A stretch of DNA of 64,000 nucleotides from an uncultured Eubacteriales bacterium (GTDB lineage: Bacteria > Bacillota > Clostridia > Peptostreptococcales > Anaerovoracaceae). The stretch's first letter is position 1. Every line of letters starts with the position of its first letter. Under the pieces are notes generated by a model. It searched no databases. It saw nothing but the letters and a program-made list of their open reading frames with translations, and had not been told where the DNA came from. Positions 46,037 to 58,262 of this stretch are shown here, piece by piece. The DNA lies in the NCBI GenBank assembly GCA_949285555.1, contig CASDYG010000004.1, forward strand, positions 93,066 through 157,065, written 5' to 3'. A program made the position numbers and the translations under genes.

Positions 46037-46171
46037 TTATGCTGTCAGCTGCTTCCTTCCTCTAGCTCTTCTTCTCTTAAGAACATTTCTTCCGTTCTTA
46101 GTACTCATTCTTTTTCTAAATCCATGTTCCTTCATTCTCTGCCTCTTCTTTGGCTGATATGTTCTCTTCAT
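46037..46171 (-). CDS. rpmH: 50S ribosomal protein L34
   Basis: This 44-residue protein starts [20 protein letters not shown], continues [20 protein letters not shown] and ends QLTA. It is the standard L34 sequence. AGGAGG lies before the ATG at 46169-46171. It is the first gene of the operon and has a consensus promoter at 46227-46255. Confidence 0.96.
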   Translation of the reverse strand: MKRTYQPKKRQRMKEHGFRKRMSTKNGRNVLKRRRARGRKQLTA

Positions 46172-46226
46172 ATTTTCCTCCTAAATTTTACTGTTATCTA
46201 AATTTCAATAACAAATACGCCTAAAT

Positions 46227-46255
46227 ATTATATATATTTAGACCATTTATGTCAA
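46227..46255 (-). promoter_or_regulatory. Consensus promoter of the rpmH operon
   Basis: On the minus strand a perfect TTGACA (46250-46255), a 17-base spacer and a perfect TATAAT (46227-46232). The -35 hexamer overlaps the last codon of the aldolase gene. Confidence 0.9.
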
Positions 46256-47253
46256 CTAAATAATATTTTTTCTGCCTTTTTTTCAATGGAAAGAGCATTT
46301 TTATATGCATCATTTAAATTTATATCACATGCTACAAAACCATGATTAGCCATAATAACAAATTTATTATCACCCATTTTTTCAACAACTTCCTCTGCTA
46401 TATCTATACTTCCTGAAGGCTTATAATCAGTAACTCTAATATTTTCAAATTCAGATCTAGTTGCTGCAAAAACTGAAATATTATTGCTATGCGTATGAAT
46501 TATTGCATTAATATCTTTCTTATTTCTATAAATACTAGCATGAAGATTTTTTTCACTAGTAGGATTTATTCCCCTGTATTCATCTAAAATTTTATAATCA
46601 GATATTCTTAATAAAATTATATCTGATGGTTTCATATTTGTATAAGGAATTGCAGATGGAGTAACAAGCATTAAATCTTCTTTTACTTTCATAGAGATAT
46701 TTCCCCATGTACCTTTTACAAGTTTATCTTTAAGCATTTTTAACCCATAACTGATTATTTGTTTTCTTTCATCATAATAAGGTAGATTTTTTTCTTCATC
46801 ATTGCATTTAATATTAAGATTATCCACATTTTTCATATATCCATTTAAATATTTATATTTTATATTTTCTGCTAAATCAGCATCATGAAAAAATTCCAAA
46901 CCTAATTTTTTTGACATTAAGTTTACATATGATTGTTTTTCCAATAAATGAGCTGCATTTATAGCTTCTTCAAGATTTCTTCCTTTTAATAAAGCAAATC
47001 CTTTTTTATCATTTATAAGTAATCCACCTACTTCATCAATATGATTTAAATTTATATCTAAATCTTCGTAGGAAGAAACTAAACAATTTGAACCAAAAAT
47101 TTGAGCTACATCATCTAAGGAGATTTTTAATTTTTCTGTATTATTTGCAGCAATAGAAGTATATTTCATTTTACTTAAAACATAATGATTGTTATGGAAA
47201 ATAACCTCATAAATATTTTCTTCTAAATCTCTTTTTAAAATTTTTTTTTTCAT
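46252..47253 (-). CDS. Fused class II aldolase/adducin-domain protein beside dnaA
   Basis: This 333-residue protein has its C-terminal half (from about 165) as a complete class II aldolase domain. KGTWGNISMKV, SEKNLHASIYR (catalytic/metal Glu), IIHTHSNNISVFAA (HxH metal ligands) and IMANHGFVACD (third His) are all visible. The N-terminal half ends like a second aldolase domain (GLLINDKKGFALLKGRNLEEAINAAHLLEKQ) but has no metal-binding histidines. The ATG at 47251-47253 follows GGAG at a good distance, and another ATG four codons upstream is possible. It lies between rpmH and dnaA and is divergent from dnaA, an uncommon place for such a gene. The substrate is unknown. Confidence 0.82.
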   Translation of the reverse strand: MKKKILKRDLEENIYEVIFHNNHYVLSKMKYTSIAANNTEKLKISLDDVAQIFGSNCLVSSYEDLDINLNHIDEVGGLLINDKKGFALLKGRNLEEAINAAHLLEKQSYVNLMSKKLGLEFFHDADLAENIKYKYLNGYMKNVDNLNIKCNDEEKNLPYYDERKQIISYGLKMLKDKLVKGTWGNISMKVKEDLMLVTPSAIPYTNMKPSDIILLRISDYKILDEYRGINPTSEKNLHASIYRNKKDINAIIHTHSNNISVFAATRSEFENIRVTDYKPSGSIDIAEEVVEKMGDNKFVIMANHGFVACDINLNDAYKNALSIEKKAEKILFS

Positions 47254-47295
47254 ATTGTACTCCATAAAATTATCATAAATATATTATTATAATTT

Positions 47296-47391
47296 TTATC
47301 CACAGGTTGTGGATAATTTTGTGTATATACTGTAAAATAGAATAAAAATCTTTTTAAAATCTGTGGATAACCTTGTTTATAATGTGGATAA
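47296..47391. other. oriC, upstream DnaA-box cluster
   Basis: Four exact DnaA boxes (TTATCCACA or its complement) lie at 47296-47304 (+), 47308-47316 (-), 47362-47370 (-) and 47383-47391 (-), in AT-rich DNA between the divergent aldolase gene and dnaA. The first two form an inverted pair. Confidence 0.92.
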
Positions 47392-47472
47392 TTTATTCCT
47401 ATTAAACATTATCAAAATACTTCTATTTAAGATTTTATTTGATTTTTAAAATGTATGCAAGCTTTATTTAAT

Positions 47473-47501
47473 TTGATTTTTTTCCACATTTTTTGTAAAA
47501 T
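47473..47501 (+). promoter_or_regulatory. dnaA promoter with an embedded DnaA box
   Basis: TTGATT (47473-47478), a 17-base spacer, then TAAAAT (47496-47501). The spacer contains TTTTCCACA (47480-47488), which is one mismatch from a DnaA box, so DnaA could repress its own promoter. Confidence 0.65.
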
Positions 47502-47523
47502 AAAGGTTGACTTTGAGGTAAAA

Positions 47524-48915
47524 ATGGACATAAAATTTGAAAATTGGCAATCAACTTGGAACATTATAAAAAATAATTTAAAAAACTACACAACTGCTGC
47601 AAGCTATGAAATTTTTTTACAACCAGTAAATCTTTATTGTGTAGATGAAATGGTAAAAATTTTCTTTTTACAAGTTCCAGATAATATGTCAAATATGGAT
47701 GTTATCAAGGATAGATTCACTAATATGATCAGAGAAAAAATATCCGAGGTAACAGGTGAAAACTACGAAATTACTATAAAACATGAATCTGATTATAAGA
47801 AAGAGGATACTAATACTTCTTTTTCTTTTGGTGAAAAAAATAATTTTAAAGAAAAAACATTAGATAATACCTTTAGTCCAATTTTTTATGATCAGAAAAT
47901 TTTTATACCTGAATATACATTTGATAATTTTGTAGTTGGTGAATCAAATATTTTTCCATATACACAAGCATTATCAATAGCTAAAAGTGAAGAAACAAAT
48001 TTTAACTGCATGTATCTTTATGGTGATTCTGGTCTTGGAAAAACTCATTTAATGAATGCAATAGGTTTATATATATTAGAAAATAATCCTAGAAAAAATG
48101 TACTTTATGTGACGTCAGAAACATTTACTAATGAATGTATTATGGCAATTAGACAAAACAGTATGGATGACTTTAGGAAAAAATATAGGAATGTAGATGT
48201 ACTTCTTATTGATGATATTCAATTCCTAGAAAATAAAAATAAAAGTGAAGAAGAGTTTTTCCATACATTTAATGAGCTTTTTAAGATGAATAAAAAGATT
48301 ATCATTTCATCTGATAGACCACCTTTAAATCTCACAAAAATAGATAGAAGGTTAAAAAGTAGATTTTCTTGGCACATAATAGCTGATATTGCCCCACCTG
48401 ATTATGAAACCAGAGTAGCAATTTTAGAAAAGAAATGTGAAAATAAAAATATTAAAATTACTGATGATTTAAGAAGTATTATCTACTTTATTGCTGAAAA
48501 GAAAAAAGATAATATTCGTGAATTAGAAGGAATTTTAAATACAATCATATCTTTTTCTGCAATATATGAAAATTTAACTTTAGAAAAAGCAAAAAATATT
48601 TTAAAGAATTTTCTAAAAGAAGAAGAAGTAAATCTTACTCCTGAGTATATCAAAAAGACTGTTGCTAAACATTTTTCAATATCTCTTGAGGATTTAGATT
48701 CAACAAAGAAAAATAATCAAATAGCTATACCAAGGCAAATAGCAATGTATCTTTGTAGAAATTTAACAGATTTATCTCTTCCAAAAATAGGACAATATTT
48801 TGGGAATAAACATCATACTACAGTAAAACATGCTGTTGAAAAAATTGAGAAAAAAATAAAGACTGATATTATGATGAAACAGGATATAGAAAGTATAAAG
48901 GAAAAATTATCCTAA
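47524..48915 (+). CDS. dnaA: Chromosomal replication initiator protein DnaA
   Basis: This 463-residue protein has domain I at residues about 1-80, a short linker, and an AAA+ domain with YGDSGLGKTHLMNAIG (Walker A, near residue 168). VDVLLIDDIQFLENK (Walker B) and a sensor/Arg-finger region LTKIDRRLKSRFSWHI follow. Domain IV has the DNA-binding signature NKHHTTVKHAVEKIEK. I use the ATG at 47524, five bases after GAGGT. The frame extends to 47455 but that part overlaps the promoter. Codon use is very A-rich here. Confidence 0.95.
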   Translation: MDIKFENWQSTWNIIKNNLKNYTTAASYEIFLQPVNLYCVDEMVKIFFLQVPDNMSNMDVIKDRFTNMIREKISEVTGENYEITIKHESDYKKEDTNTSFSFGEKNNFKEKTLDNTFSPIFYDQKIFIPEYTFDNFVVGESNIFPYTQALSIAKSEETNFNCMYLYGDSGLGKTHLMNAIGLYILENNPRKNVLYVTSETFTNECIMAIRQNSMDDFRKKYRNVDVLLIDDIQFLENKNKSEEEFFHTFNELFKMNKKIIISSDRPPLNLTKIDRRLKSRFSWHIIADIAPPDYETRVAILEKKCENKNIKITDDLRSIIYFIAEKKKDNIRELEGILNTIISFSAIYENLTLEKAKNILKNFLKEEEVNLTPEYIKKTVAKHFSISLEDLDSTKKNNQIAIPRQIAMYLCRNLTDLSLPKIGQYFGNKHHTTVKHAVEKIEKKIKTDIMMKQDIESIKEKLS

Positions 48916-48992
48916 ATATTTTAAAAGTTTTTTTCATTATTTTTAGGATTATTTTAGGATAAATTTATTTAAAAATTAAATAAATATATGAG

Positions 48993-49032
48993 TTATCCAC
49001 ATTATCCACAAAGACTACTACTATAACTATAA
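48993..49032. other. oriC, basal unwinding region: two DnaA boxes and DnaA-trios
   Basis: Two exact, directly abutting boxes TTATCCACA lie at 48993-49001 and 49002-49010. After AAGA there follow CTA CTA CTA TAA CTA TAA (49015-49032), which on the other strand reads 3'-GAT three times, then ATT, GAT and ATT. This is the DnaA-trio element that loads DnaA onto single strands in Bacillus-type origins. The dnaA-dnaN gap (48916-49062) also holds AT-rich DNA before the boxes. Confidence 0.88.
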
Positions 49033-49062
49033 ATATAGTTAATGAAAAAGAAAGGGATCAAA

Positions 49063-50193
49063 ATGAAATTTTCATGTAACAAGACAACACTTCTTAAATC
49101 CTTAAATATGGTATTAAAAGCAGTATCAATAAGAACACCTTTACCTATTTTAAAAGGCATACTACTTGAAATAAATCAAGATAAATTGAAAATAAGTGCT
49201 TCCGATTTAAATATAACAATTGAAAATACAATAAAAATTTCTTCAGAAGGAAACGCAAGTATGGTTATAGCTGGAAGAACTTTTATAGATATTATAAAGA
49301 AGCTTCCAGGAAATGATATTTCTTTTGAATATAATGAATCTAATGGAAATTTAAGTATTAAATCAATAAATGTTGTATTTAATTTGACAACTATTTCAGG
49401 AAATGAATTTCCTAAAACATTAACTGATAATGAATATTTAAATGAAGATAATTCAATAACTATAGCTAGTGAAGTTTTAAATGATTTAATAAAGAAAACT
49501 TCATTTTCAGCTAGTATAGAAGAATCAAGAGGAATCCTTACTGGAGTTTTAGTTGAATTTTATAATGAAGGAATAAGGATGGTAGCTATAGATGGACTTA
49601 GACTTGCTATGTCCGAAGCTAAGATAAATAATAAAATTAATGAAAGTATTATAATCCCTGCAAAAAATATAAATGACATAAGTAAGCTGATAGTTGAAAA
49701 TGCCGGTGAAGTTGATATAGTGAAGCTTTATATTTTTGAAAATAAAGTAATTCTAAAAATAGGAATGACACTAATTTTAGTAAGATGTATGGAGGGAGAA
49801 TATATACCATATAATCAACTTCTTAAGCAAGAAGACAATATAAAATTGATTGTAAATAGGGAAAATATTTTAGAATCAATAGAGAGAGCTGCACTTATTT
49901 CCAGAGAAAGAAAACATAATAGAATAAAACTTAATATAGAAAAAAATAATATGCGAGTTATTGCAAAATCAGATGAAGGAGAATATAAAGAAGATATATA
50001 TGTAGACAGTGAAGGAGAAAACATAGATATAGATTTTAATTTTAAATATATGTTAGATGCACTAAAAGCAGCTGATACTGAAAATATTCTTATGAAAATG
50101 GAAGGAAGTGAAGCTGGAGCTGTTATAACATCACTGGAAAAAGAGGAATATAACAGATTTAAATATTTAGTACTTCCTCTTAAGCTTATATAA
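49063..50193 (+). CDS. dnaN: DNA polymerase III beta subunit (sliding clamp)
   Basis: This 376-residue clamp of three repeated domains begins MKFSCNKTTLLKSLNMVLKAVS with RTPLPILKGILLE just after. It ends with the conserved FKYLVLPLKL. The start at 49063 follows AAAGGGATC and gives the usual length. A seven-codon longer start at 49042 is open but lies in the origin spacer. It continues into recF after two bases. Confidence 0.95.
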   Translation: MKFSCNKTTLLKSLNMVLKAVSIRTPLPILKGILLEINQDKLKISASDLNITIENTIKISSEGNASMVIAGRTFIDIIKKLPGNDISFEYNESNGNLSIKSINVVFNLTTISGNEFPKTLTDNEYLNEDNSITIASEVLNDLIKKTSFSASIEESRGILTGVLVEFYNEGIRMVAIDGLRLAMSEAKINNKINESIIIPAKNINDISKLIVENAGEVDIVKLYIFENKVILKIGMTLILVRCMEGEYIPYNQLLKQEDNIKLIVNRENILESIERAALISRERKHNRIKLNIEKNNMRVIAKSDEGEYKEDIYVDSEGENIDIDFNFKYMLDALKAADTENILMKMEGSEAGAVITSLEKEEYNRFKYLVLPLKLI

Positions 50194-50195
50194 AT

Positions 50196-53209
<3,014 letters not shown>

Positions 53210-53226
53210 AGGAAATTGGAGTAAAT

Positions 53227-55674
53227 ATGAGTGAAGTAAATAAAGAAAGAATTATTTCTCATGAAATCCATGATGAAATGAAAAATTCATACATCGACTA
53301 TGCCATGAGTGTTATTGTAGGAAGAGCACTTCCAGACGTCAGGGATGGTCTTAAGCCAGTTCATCGAAGAATAATCTATGGAATGGGTGAAATCGGAGTA
53401 GTTCCAGACAAGCCTCATAAAAAATCCGCAAAAATAGTCGGTGAGGTAATGGCTAAATATCATCCACATGGTGATAGTTCTATATATGATGCAATGGTCA
53501 GATTAGCACAAGATTTTTCCATTAGATATCCATTAGTAGATGGACATGGAAATTTTGGCTCGGTAGATGGTGATGGTGCTGCTGCAATGAGATATACTGA
53601 GGCAAGAATGTCTAATATGGCACTTCAAATGCTACGTGATATAGAAAAAGAAACCGTGGATTTTGTGGATAACTTCGATGGTGAAGAACAGGAACCAACT
53701 GTACTTCCAAGCAGAATCCCTAATCTTCTTGTTAATGGTGCAAATGGTATTGCAGTTGGAATGGCAACATCTATTCCACCTCATAATCTAAAAGAGGTTA
53801 TTGATGCTACCATAAAACTTATTGATGATAAAGAGGCTACTGTAGAGGATTTAATAAAGATTGTAAAGGGTCCGGATTTTCCAACAGGTGCAACTATTCT
53901 AGGCAAGAATGAAGCTAAAAAAGCTTACAGAACTGGTCTAGGAAGAGTTAAGGTGCGTGCTAATTGTACTATTGAGGAAAGTGACAGAGGAAAATCTCAA
54001 ATAATAGTAACCGAAATTCCTTATCAGGTAAATAAAGCCAGATTAATTGAAAAAATGGCAGAACTTGTTAAACAAAAAAAGGTTGAAGGTATTACTGCCA
54101 TAAGAGATGAAACTAGCAGAAAGGGAATGAGGATAGTAATAGAGCTTAAAAGAGATGCAAATCCTCATGTAACATTAAATAGACTTTACAAGCATACTCA
54201 ACTTCAAGATAACTATAGTATGAATTTTATTGCTCTTGTTGATGGACAGCCTAGAGTTTTAAATTTATATGATATTTTAATGGAGTATTTAAAATTCCAA
54301 AAACAGGTTATCACTCGAAGAACTCAGTATGATCTAAAAAAGGCCGAAGCGAGAGCACATATATTGGAGGGATATAGAATTGCCCTTGACAATATAGATG
54401 AGATAATTAAAACTATTAGAGCCAGCTATAGCAATGCAAAGGAAAGATTAATGGAACAGTTTAATCTTTCTGAAATACAAGCTCAGGCTATTTTAGATAT
54501 GAGGCTGGCTAGACTACAGGGTCTGGAAAGAGAAAAAATAGAAGAGGAATATGCTGAGTTACAAAAGAAAATAGAATATTATAAGGATGTTTTGGCAAAT
54601 GAAGATTTGCTAATGGGCATAATTCGAGATGAGCTTACAGAAATAAAAGAAAAATACGGAGATAAGAGAAGAACTAAGCTTGTAGCTGCTGATGATGAAT
54701 TTAATGAAGAGGATTTAATCGAAGAAGAAAGTGTAGCTATTACTCTTACACATCTAGGATATATAAAGAGAGTTCCGGCAAATACATATAAGGCACAAAA
54801 AAGAGGTGGTAAGGGAATCACTGGAATTACTACAAGAGAAAATGATTTTGTGAAGGATTTAATTATTACTTCTACACATGATAATCTACTTTTCTTTACT
54901 AATATGGGAAGAGCCCATAAGCTTAAAGCGTATGAAATACCAGAGGCAACCAGAACTGCTAAGGGTACACCTGCTGTAAACTTCTTGCATTTAAGACAGG
55001 GTGAAAGAATTACTGCAATTATCACAGTAGATGATTTTTCTGATGACAAATATCTACTTTGTATGACAAAAAAAGGCACTATTAAGAAATCACAGCTTTC
55101 ATTATTTGCCAATATTAATAAAAATGGTATAAATGCTATAAGGTTAAATGAAGATGATCAACTTATTGGAGTTTTAGAAACAGATGGAAAACAGAAAATT
55201 TCTATCGTGACCAGAGAAGGATATAGTATTTGTATTGATGAAGAAGCTCTAAGAAGTATGGGAAGAGCTGCAGCTGGAGTAAGGGCAATTAAGCTTTCTA
55301 AGAGTGATGAAGTAGTAGCTATGAACATTTATGATGCCGATAAGGAATTGCTGGTAGTAAGTGAGCATGGCTTTGGAAAGCGTACATCTATGAAAGAGTA
55401 CGGAATTCAGCTCAGAGGTGGAAAGGGAATCAGAACTTACAGTAACAGACAGTTTGATACTACAGGATACTTAATAGGTGCTCTTGTTGTAGATGCAAGC
55501 GATGAAATTCTACTTATAAATTCTGATGGAATTATTATAAGAGTAAGAGTAAAAGAAATTTCAAAGACTAGCCGAAGTACAAAAGGTGTAAAAATAATGA
55601 AGGTAGAGGGAGATACTACAATCGTATCCATGACAAAAACAGATAAGGATTCAAATGAGGAGGATATGGAGTAG
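53227..55674 (+). CDS. gyrA: DNA gyrase subunit A
   Basis: This 815-residue protein has the catalytic Tyr in [11 protein letters not shown]. The quinolone-resistance region [19 protein letters not shown] carries Ser at the position equivalent to Ser83. The C-terminal beta-pinwheel contains the GyrA box QKRGGKG near residue 522, which marks gyrase rather than topoisomerase IV. A second similar element is QLRGGKG. It follows gyrB after 17 bases. Confidence 0.97.
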   Translation: MSEVNKERIISHEIHDEMKNSYIDYAMSVIVGRALPDVRDGLKPVHRRIIYGMGEIGVVPDKPHKKSAKIVGEVMAKYHPHGDSSIYDAMVRLAQDFSIRYPLVDGHGNFGSVDGDGAAAMRYTEARMSNMALQMLRDIEKETVDFVDNFDGEEQEPTVLPSRIPNLLVNGANGIAVGMATSIPPHNLKEVIDATIKLIDDKEATVEDLIKIVKGPDFPTGATILGKNEAKKAYRTGLGRVKVRANCTIEESDRGKSQIIVTEIPYQVNKARLIEKMAELVKQKKVEGITAIRDETSRKGMRIVIELKRDANPHVTLNRLYKHTQLQDNYSMNFIALVDGQPRVLNLYDILMEYLKFQKQVITRRTQYDLKKAEARAHILEGYRIALDNIDEIIKTIRASYSNAKERLMEQFNLSEIQAQAILDMRLARLQGLEREKIEEEYAELQKKIEYYKDVLANEDLLMGIIRDELTEIKEKYGDKRRTKLVAADDEFNEEDLIEEESVAITLTHLGYIKRVPANTYKAQKRGGKGITGITTRENDFVKDLIITSTHDNLLFFTNMGRAHKLKAYEIPEATRTAKGTPAVNFLHLRQGERITAIITVDDFSDDKYLLCMTKKGTIKKSQLSLFANINKNGINAIRLNEDDQLIGVLETDGKQKISIVTREGYSICIDEEALRSMGRAAAGVRAIKLSKSDEVVAMNIYDADKELLVVSEHGFGKRTSMKEYGIQLRGGKGIRTYSNRQFDTTGYLIGALVVDASDEILLINSDGIIIRVRVKEISKTSRSTKGVKIMKVEGDTTIVSMTKTDKDSNEEDME

Positions 55675-55677
55675 GAA

Positions 55678-56082
55678 ATGGATACACTAGAATTTATCAT
55701 ACCTGGTAAGCCAAAATACAATACGGTAGTTAAGGTAGCTATAGGTGCTATTGCAAATACATGTGGATTTGACATAGAAACTATAGATGATATAAAAACA
55801 GCAACTCTTGAAGCATGTAAGACAATCTGTTGCCATGGATATATAGGGCTTGCTGAAAAATACAGACTAACCTGTACAGTAGATAAAGGATATGTACAAA
55901 TAGAGGTTAGGGATGATGTTGGTGGTGAAATAAAAGAAAAAGGAGTTAGACCTTGCCAAAAATGTCCGCAGGAAGGTGATCTTAGCATACATATAATGCA
56001 GGGACTTATGGATAAGGTTGAGATAAGCTCTGGAGAAAATGGTAAAAGGTACATTAAGATTGAAAAAAGACTTAATGAATAA
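55678..56082 (+). CDS. RsbW/SpoIIAB-like anti-sigma protein with altered ATP site
   Basis: This 134-residue protein has the GHKL (HATPase_c_2) fold of anti-sigma kinases and ends in a typical LMDKVEISSG. The N-box is degenerate: at EACKTICCH (residues 45-53) the Asn that coordinates Mg-ATP is replaced by Thr. The glycine-rich loops read VRDDVGGEI and EGDLSIHIM rather than the usual DxGxG and GxGL patterns. It overlaps the following sigma gene, so it is likely its cognate regulator. It may bind the sigma factor without kinase activity. Confidence 0.75.
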   Translation: MDTLEFIIPGKPKYNTVVKVAIGAIANTCGFDIETIDDIKTATLEACKTICCHGYIGLAEKYRLTCTVDKGYVQIEVRDDVGGEIKEKGVRPCQKCPQEGDLSIHIMQGLMDKVEISSGENGKRYIKIEKRLNE

Positions 56083-56806
56083 TGATGCATTCATCGATTA
56101 TAAGACTGAGCCCACTATAGAGAAGCGTAATGCCATAGTGGAAAATCATTTATACATGGTAGATATTTTTGTAAAAAAATATCTTGGAAAGGGCGTCGAG
56201 TATGATGATCTATATCAGGTCGGAGCCCTAGCTTTACTTGCTGCTGTAGAAAGATTCGATCCTGAAAAAGGAGACTTTAAAGCCTTTGCATCAAAAACCA
56301 TATTAGGTGAAATAAAAAAATATTTCAGAGATAAGCAATGGAGCTTAAAAGTTCCTAGAAGACTAAAGGAAGTATATGCAAAGGTGAAGGAAGTCAGAGA
56401 GGAACTCTTCGCTAAGAATAAGAAAATGCCAACAGTCAGTGATATTTCACAGGTTACTGGCTTTTCTGAGGATCAAATAATCGAAGCACTAGATGCAGGA
56501 AAAGTATATTCCACTCATTCACTGGATGTGACATTTAATGAGATGGGAGAAGAGGGAGAAAGTCAATACCTGGAAAAATTCCTTGCTGTAAATGATGTAG
56601 GTTATGAAAGAATTGAGCAGGAAGAGATAATAAATAAGGTAGTTTCCGGATTTACAGATCAATTCAAATATATTTTTAGAGAAAGATTTTTATATAGTAG
56701 ATCTCAAAGTGAAATAGCAAAGTCCCTGGGTGTATCACAGATGACCATATCAAGGGCAGAAAAGAAAATTATAGATAGCTTCAGACAGGAAATAATGGAG
56801 GTTTAA
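56075..56806 (+). CDS. SigB/SigF-family RNA polymerase sigma factor
   Basis: This 243-residue group 3 sigma-70 factor has region 2 in VENHLYMVDIFVKKYLGKGVEYDDLYQVGALALLAAVERFDP and GDFKAFASKTILGEIKKYFRD. Region 3 is in KMPTVSDISQVTGFSEDQIIEAL. Region 4 is in FLYSRSQSEIAKSLGVSQMTISRAEKKII. I use ATG 56075, which overlaps the end of the anti-sigma gene by eight bases. A start at 56039 is also open. The pair looks like a stress or sporulation-type partner-switch module, but no anti-anti-sigma gene is adjacent and no sporulation gene is in the window. Confidence 0.85.
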   Translation: MNNDAFIDYKTEPTIEKRNAIVENHLYMVDIFVKKYLGKGVEYDDLYQVGALALLAAVERFDPEKGDFKAFASKTILGEIKKYFRDKQWSLKVPRRLKEVYAKVKEVREELFAKNKKMPTVSDISQVTGFSEDQIIEALDAGKVYSTHSLDVTFNEMGEEGESQYLEKFLAVNDVGYERIEQEEIINKVVSGFTDQFKYIFRERFLYSRSQSEIAKSLGVSQMTISRAEKKIIDSFRQEIMEV

Positions 56807-57796
56807 ATGAAAAGAGTTTTTTCAGGAGTTCAGCCTACGGGCAATATACATTTAGGCAATTATTTAGGTGCTCTTAAACAATTTGTAGATTTACAAAATG
56901 ATTATGAATCTCTGTTTTGTATAGTGGATCTTCATGCAATTACGGTTCCACAGGATCCAAAGAAGCTAAAAGAAAATATTTTAGATGTTGCAGCACTTTA
57001 TCTTGCTGTAGGAGTTGATCCTAAGAAATCTATTGTTTTTGTGCAGTCTGATGTTTCAGCACATAGTGAGCTTGGATGGATATTAACATGTTCTTCTCAT
57101 ATGGGAGAGCTTTCAAGAATGACTCAATTTAAAGCTAAGACAGCAAATACAAGCAATAAAGATTCTATAGGTACAGGATTATTTTCATATCCACTACTAA
57201 TGGCCGCCGATATTTTACTATATGACACAGATGTAGTACCTGTGGGAGTAGATCAGAAACAGCATATTGAACTTACACGAGATCTTGCCATAAGAGTAAA
57301 TAATACTGTAAAAAAGACATTTGTAGTACCTGAGGGAAGATATATTAAAGAAGGTGCAAGAGTAATGGGTCTGGATGATCCAACTAAAAAGATGAGCAAG
57401 TCTGCAGAAAACCAGCATAGTCGTATCTCACTTCTTGATGATGACAATAAAATTAAGAAATCTATCATGAAGGCTACTACTGATTCAGAGGGAATTATCC
57501 GCTTTGATATTGAAGAGAAACCAGGAATAAGTAATTTACTGAATATCTATAGTGCTCTAACGGGGGAACCAGTAGAAGATATTGTAAAAAGCTATGATGG
57601 AAAAGGCTATGGAGATTTTAAAAAAGATCTTGTGGAGGTTACTCAAAATAGCCTTAAACCTATTAAGGAAAGATTTAACGAAATCCGTCACTCTCAAGAG
57701 TTGATAGATATTTTAAAGGATGGAGCTGAAAGGGCCGATGCCATTGCCAGAAAAACAATGAAGCGTGTAAAGGAAAATTTTGGCTTAGGCTTATAA
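56807..57796 (+). CDS. trpS: Tryptophanyl-tRNA synthetase
   Basis: This 329-residue class I synthetase begins SGVQPTGNIHLGNYLGALK (the HIGH-type motif) and has KMSKSAEN (the KMSKS motif) near residue 197. VPVGVDQKQHIELTRDLA lies between them. It starts directly at the end of the sigma gene (TTTAAATG) with AGGAAATAATGGAGG before it. No T-box leader is present because it is internal to an operon. A terminator follows. Confidence 0.96.
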   Translation: MKRVFSGVQPTGNIHLGNYLGALKQFVDLQNDYESLFCIVDLHAITVPQDPKKLKENILDVAALYLAVGVDPKKSIVFVQSDVSAHSELGWILTCSSHMGELSRMTQFKAKTANTSNKDSIGTGLFSYPLLMAADILLYDTDVVPVGVDQKQHIELTRDLAIRVNNTVKKTFVVPEGRYIKEGARVMGLDDPTKKMSKSAENQHSRISLLDDDNKIKKSIMKATTDSEGIIRFDIEEKPGISNLLNIYSALTGEPVEDIVKSYDGKGYGDFKKDLVEVTQNSLKPIKERFNEIRHSQELIDILKDGAERADAIARKTMKRVKENFGLGL

Positions 57797-57813
57797 TTCT
57801 AAATGAAAGTAAT

Positions 57814-57840
57814 GGGGCTTTTGCCCCTTTTTTATTTTTA
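57814..57840 (+). terminator. Terminator after trpS
   Basis: GGGGC (57814-57818) pairs with GCCCC (57823-57827) around TTTT. The run TTTTTTATTTTT follows. Confidence 0.8.
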
Positions 57841-57850
57841 AAATATTTTC

Positions 57851-57879
57851 TTGACAATTAAATAATATAGGAATAGAAT
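57851..57879 (+). promoter_or_regulatory. Strong promoter of the lanB remnant
   Basis: A perfect TTGACA (57851-57856), a 17-base spacer and TAGAAT (57874-57879). AAGGAG for the lanB start lies at 57886-57891, so transcription would begin almost at the ribosome binding site. Confidence 0.75.
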
Positions 57880-57899
57880 TTAGTCAAGGAGACAAAGTT

Positions 57900-58262
57900 A
57901 TGAAGTATTCATGTTATGATACATTTATGATAAGGACTCCATCTTTACCGATAAATATATCAGAAGAGTTATTAAAAAAGGATATGGATATTATAGATTA
58001 TATCCAAGAGAAAGGCTTAAAAAGTTTTTTAGATGAGGCACTCTTTTATGTAAATCACAACTTAATAAATAAAATTAGCCATAAGTCTAGCTATGATTTT
58101 AAGTCTACACTATACAAATATATGATACGTTCTTCATCGAGACCTACTCCATACGGTTTATTCGCAGCTGTGGGACTAGGTTTTTTTGATGAAAAAACTA
58201 GTATAATTAGGCATAAAAAGATTGATAAGTATATTCAAATAGATAATACTTATATTAAATAA
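57900..58262 (+). pseudogene. N-terminal fragment of a class I lanthipeptide dehydratase (LanB)
   Basis: This is a 120-residue frame that ends in TAA. The segments FMIRTPSLPI, MIRSSSRPTPYGLFAAVGLGFF and HKKIDKYIQIDNTYI are typical of the first 130 residues of LanB enzymes, which glutamylate and eliminate Ser/Thr of precursor peptides. Complete LanB proteins have about 1000 residues. More than 85 percent is therefore missing, including the glutamylation and elimination active sites. The promoter and ribosome binding site are intact, which suggests recent decay by a 3' deletion. Confidence 0.8.

Noticed and set aside
47455-47523. Longer DnaA starting at 47455
   Set aside because: The extension is hydrophobic and unlike DnaA domain I, lacks a ribosome binding site, and covers the promoter. 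ATG 47524 fits the family.
55437-56090. A 217-codon minus-strand frame across the gyrA end and anti-sigma gene
   Set aside because: It overlaps two well-supported genes completely. Its hydrophobic Ser/Ile-rich product is typical of the reverse of AT-rich coding sequence.
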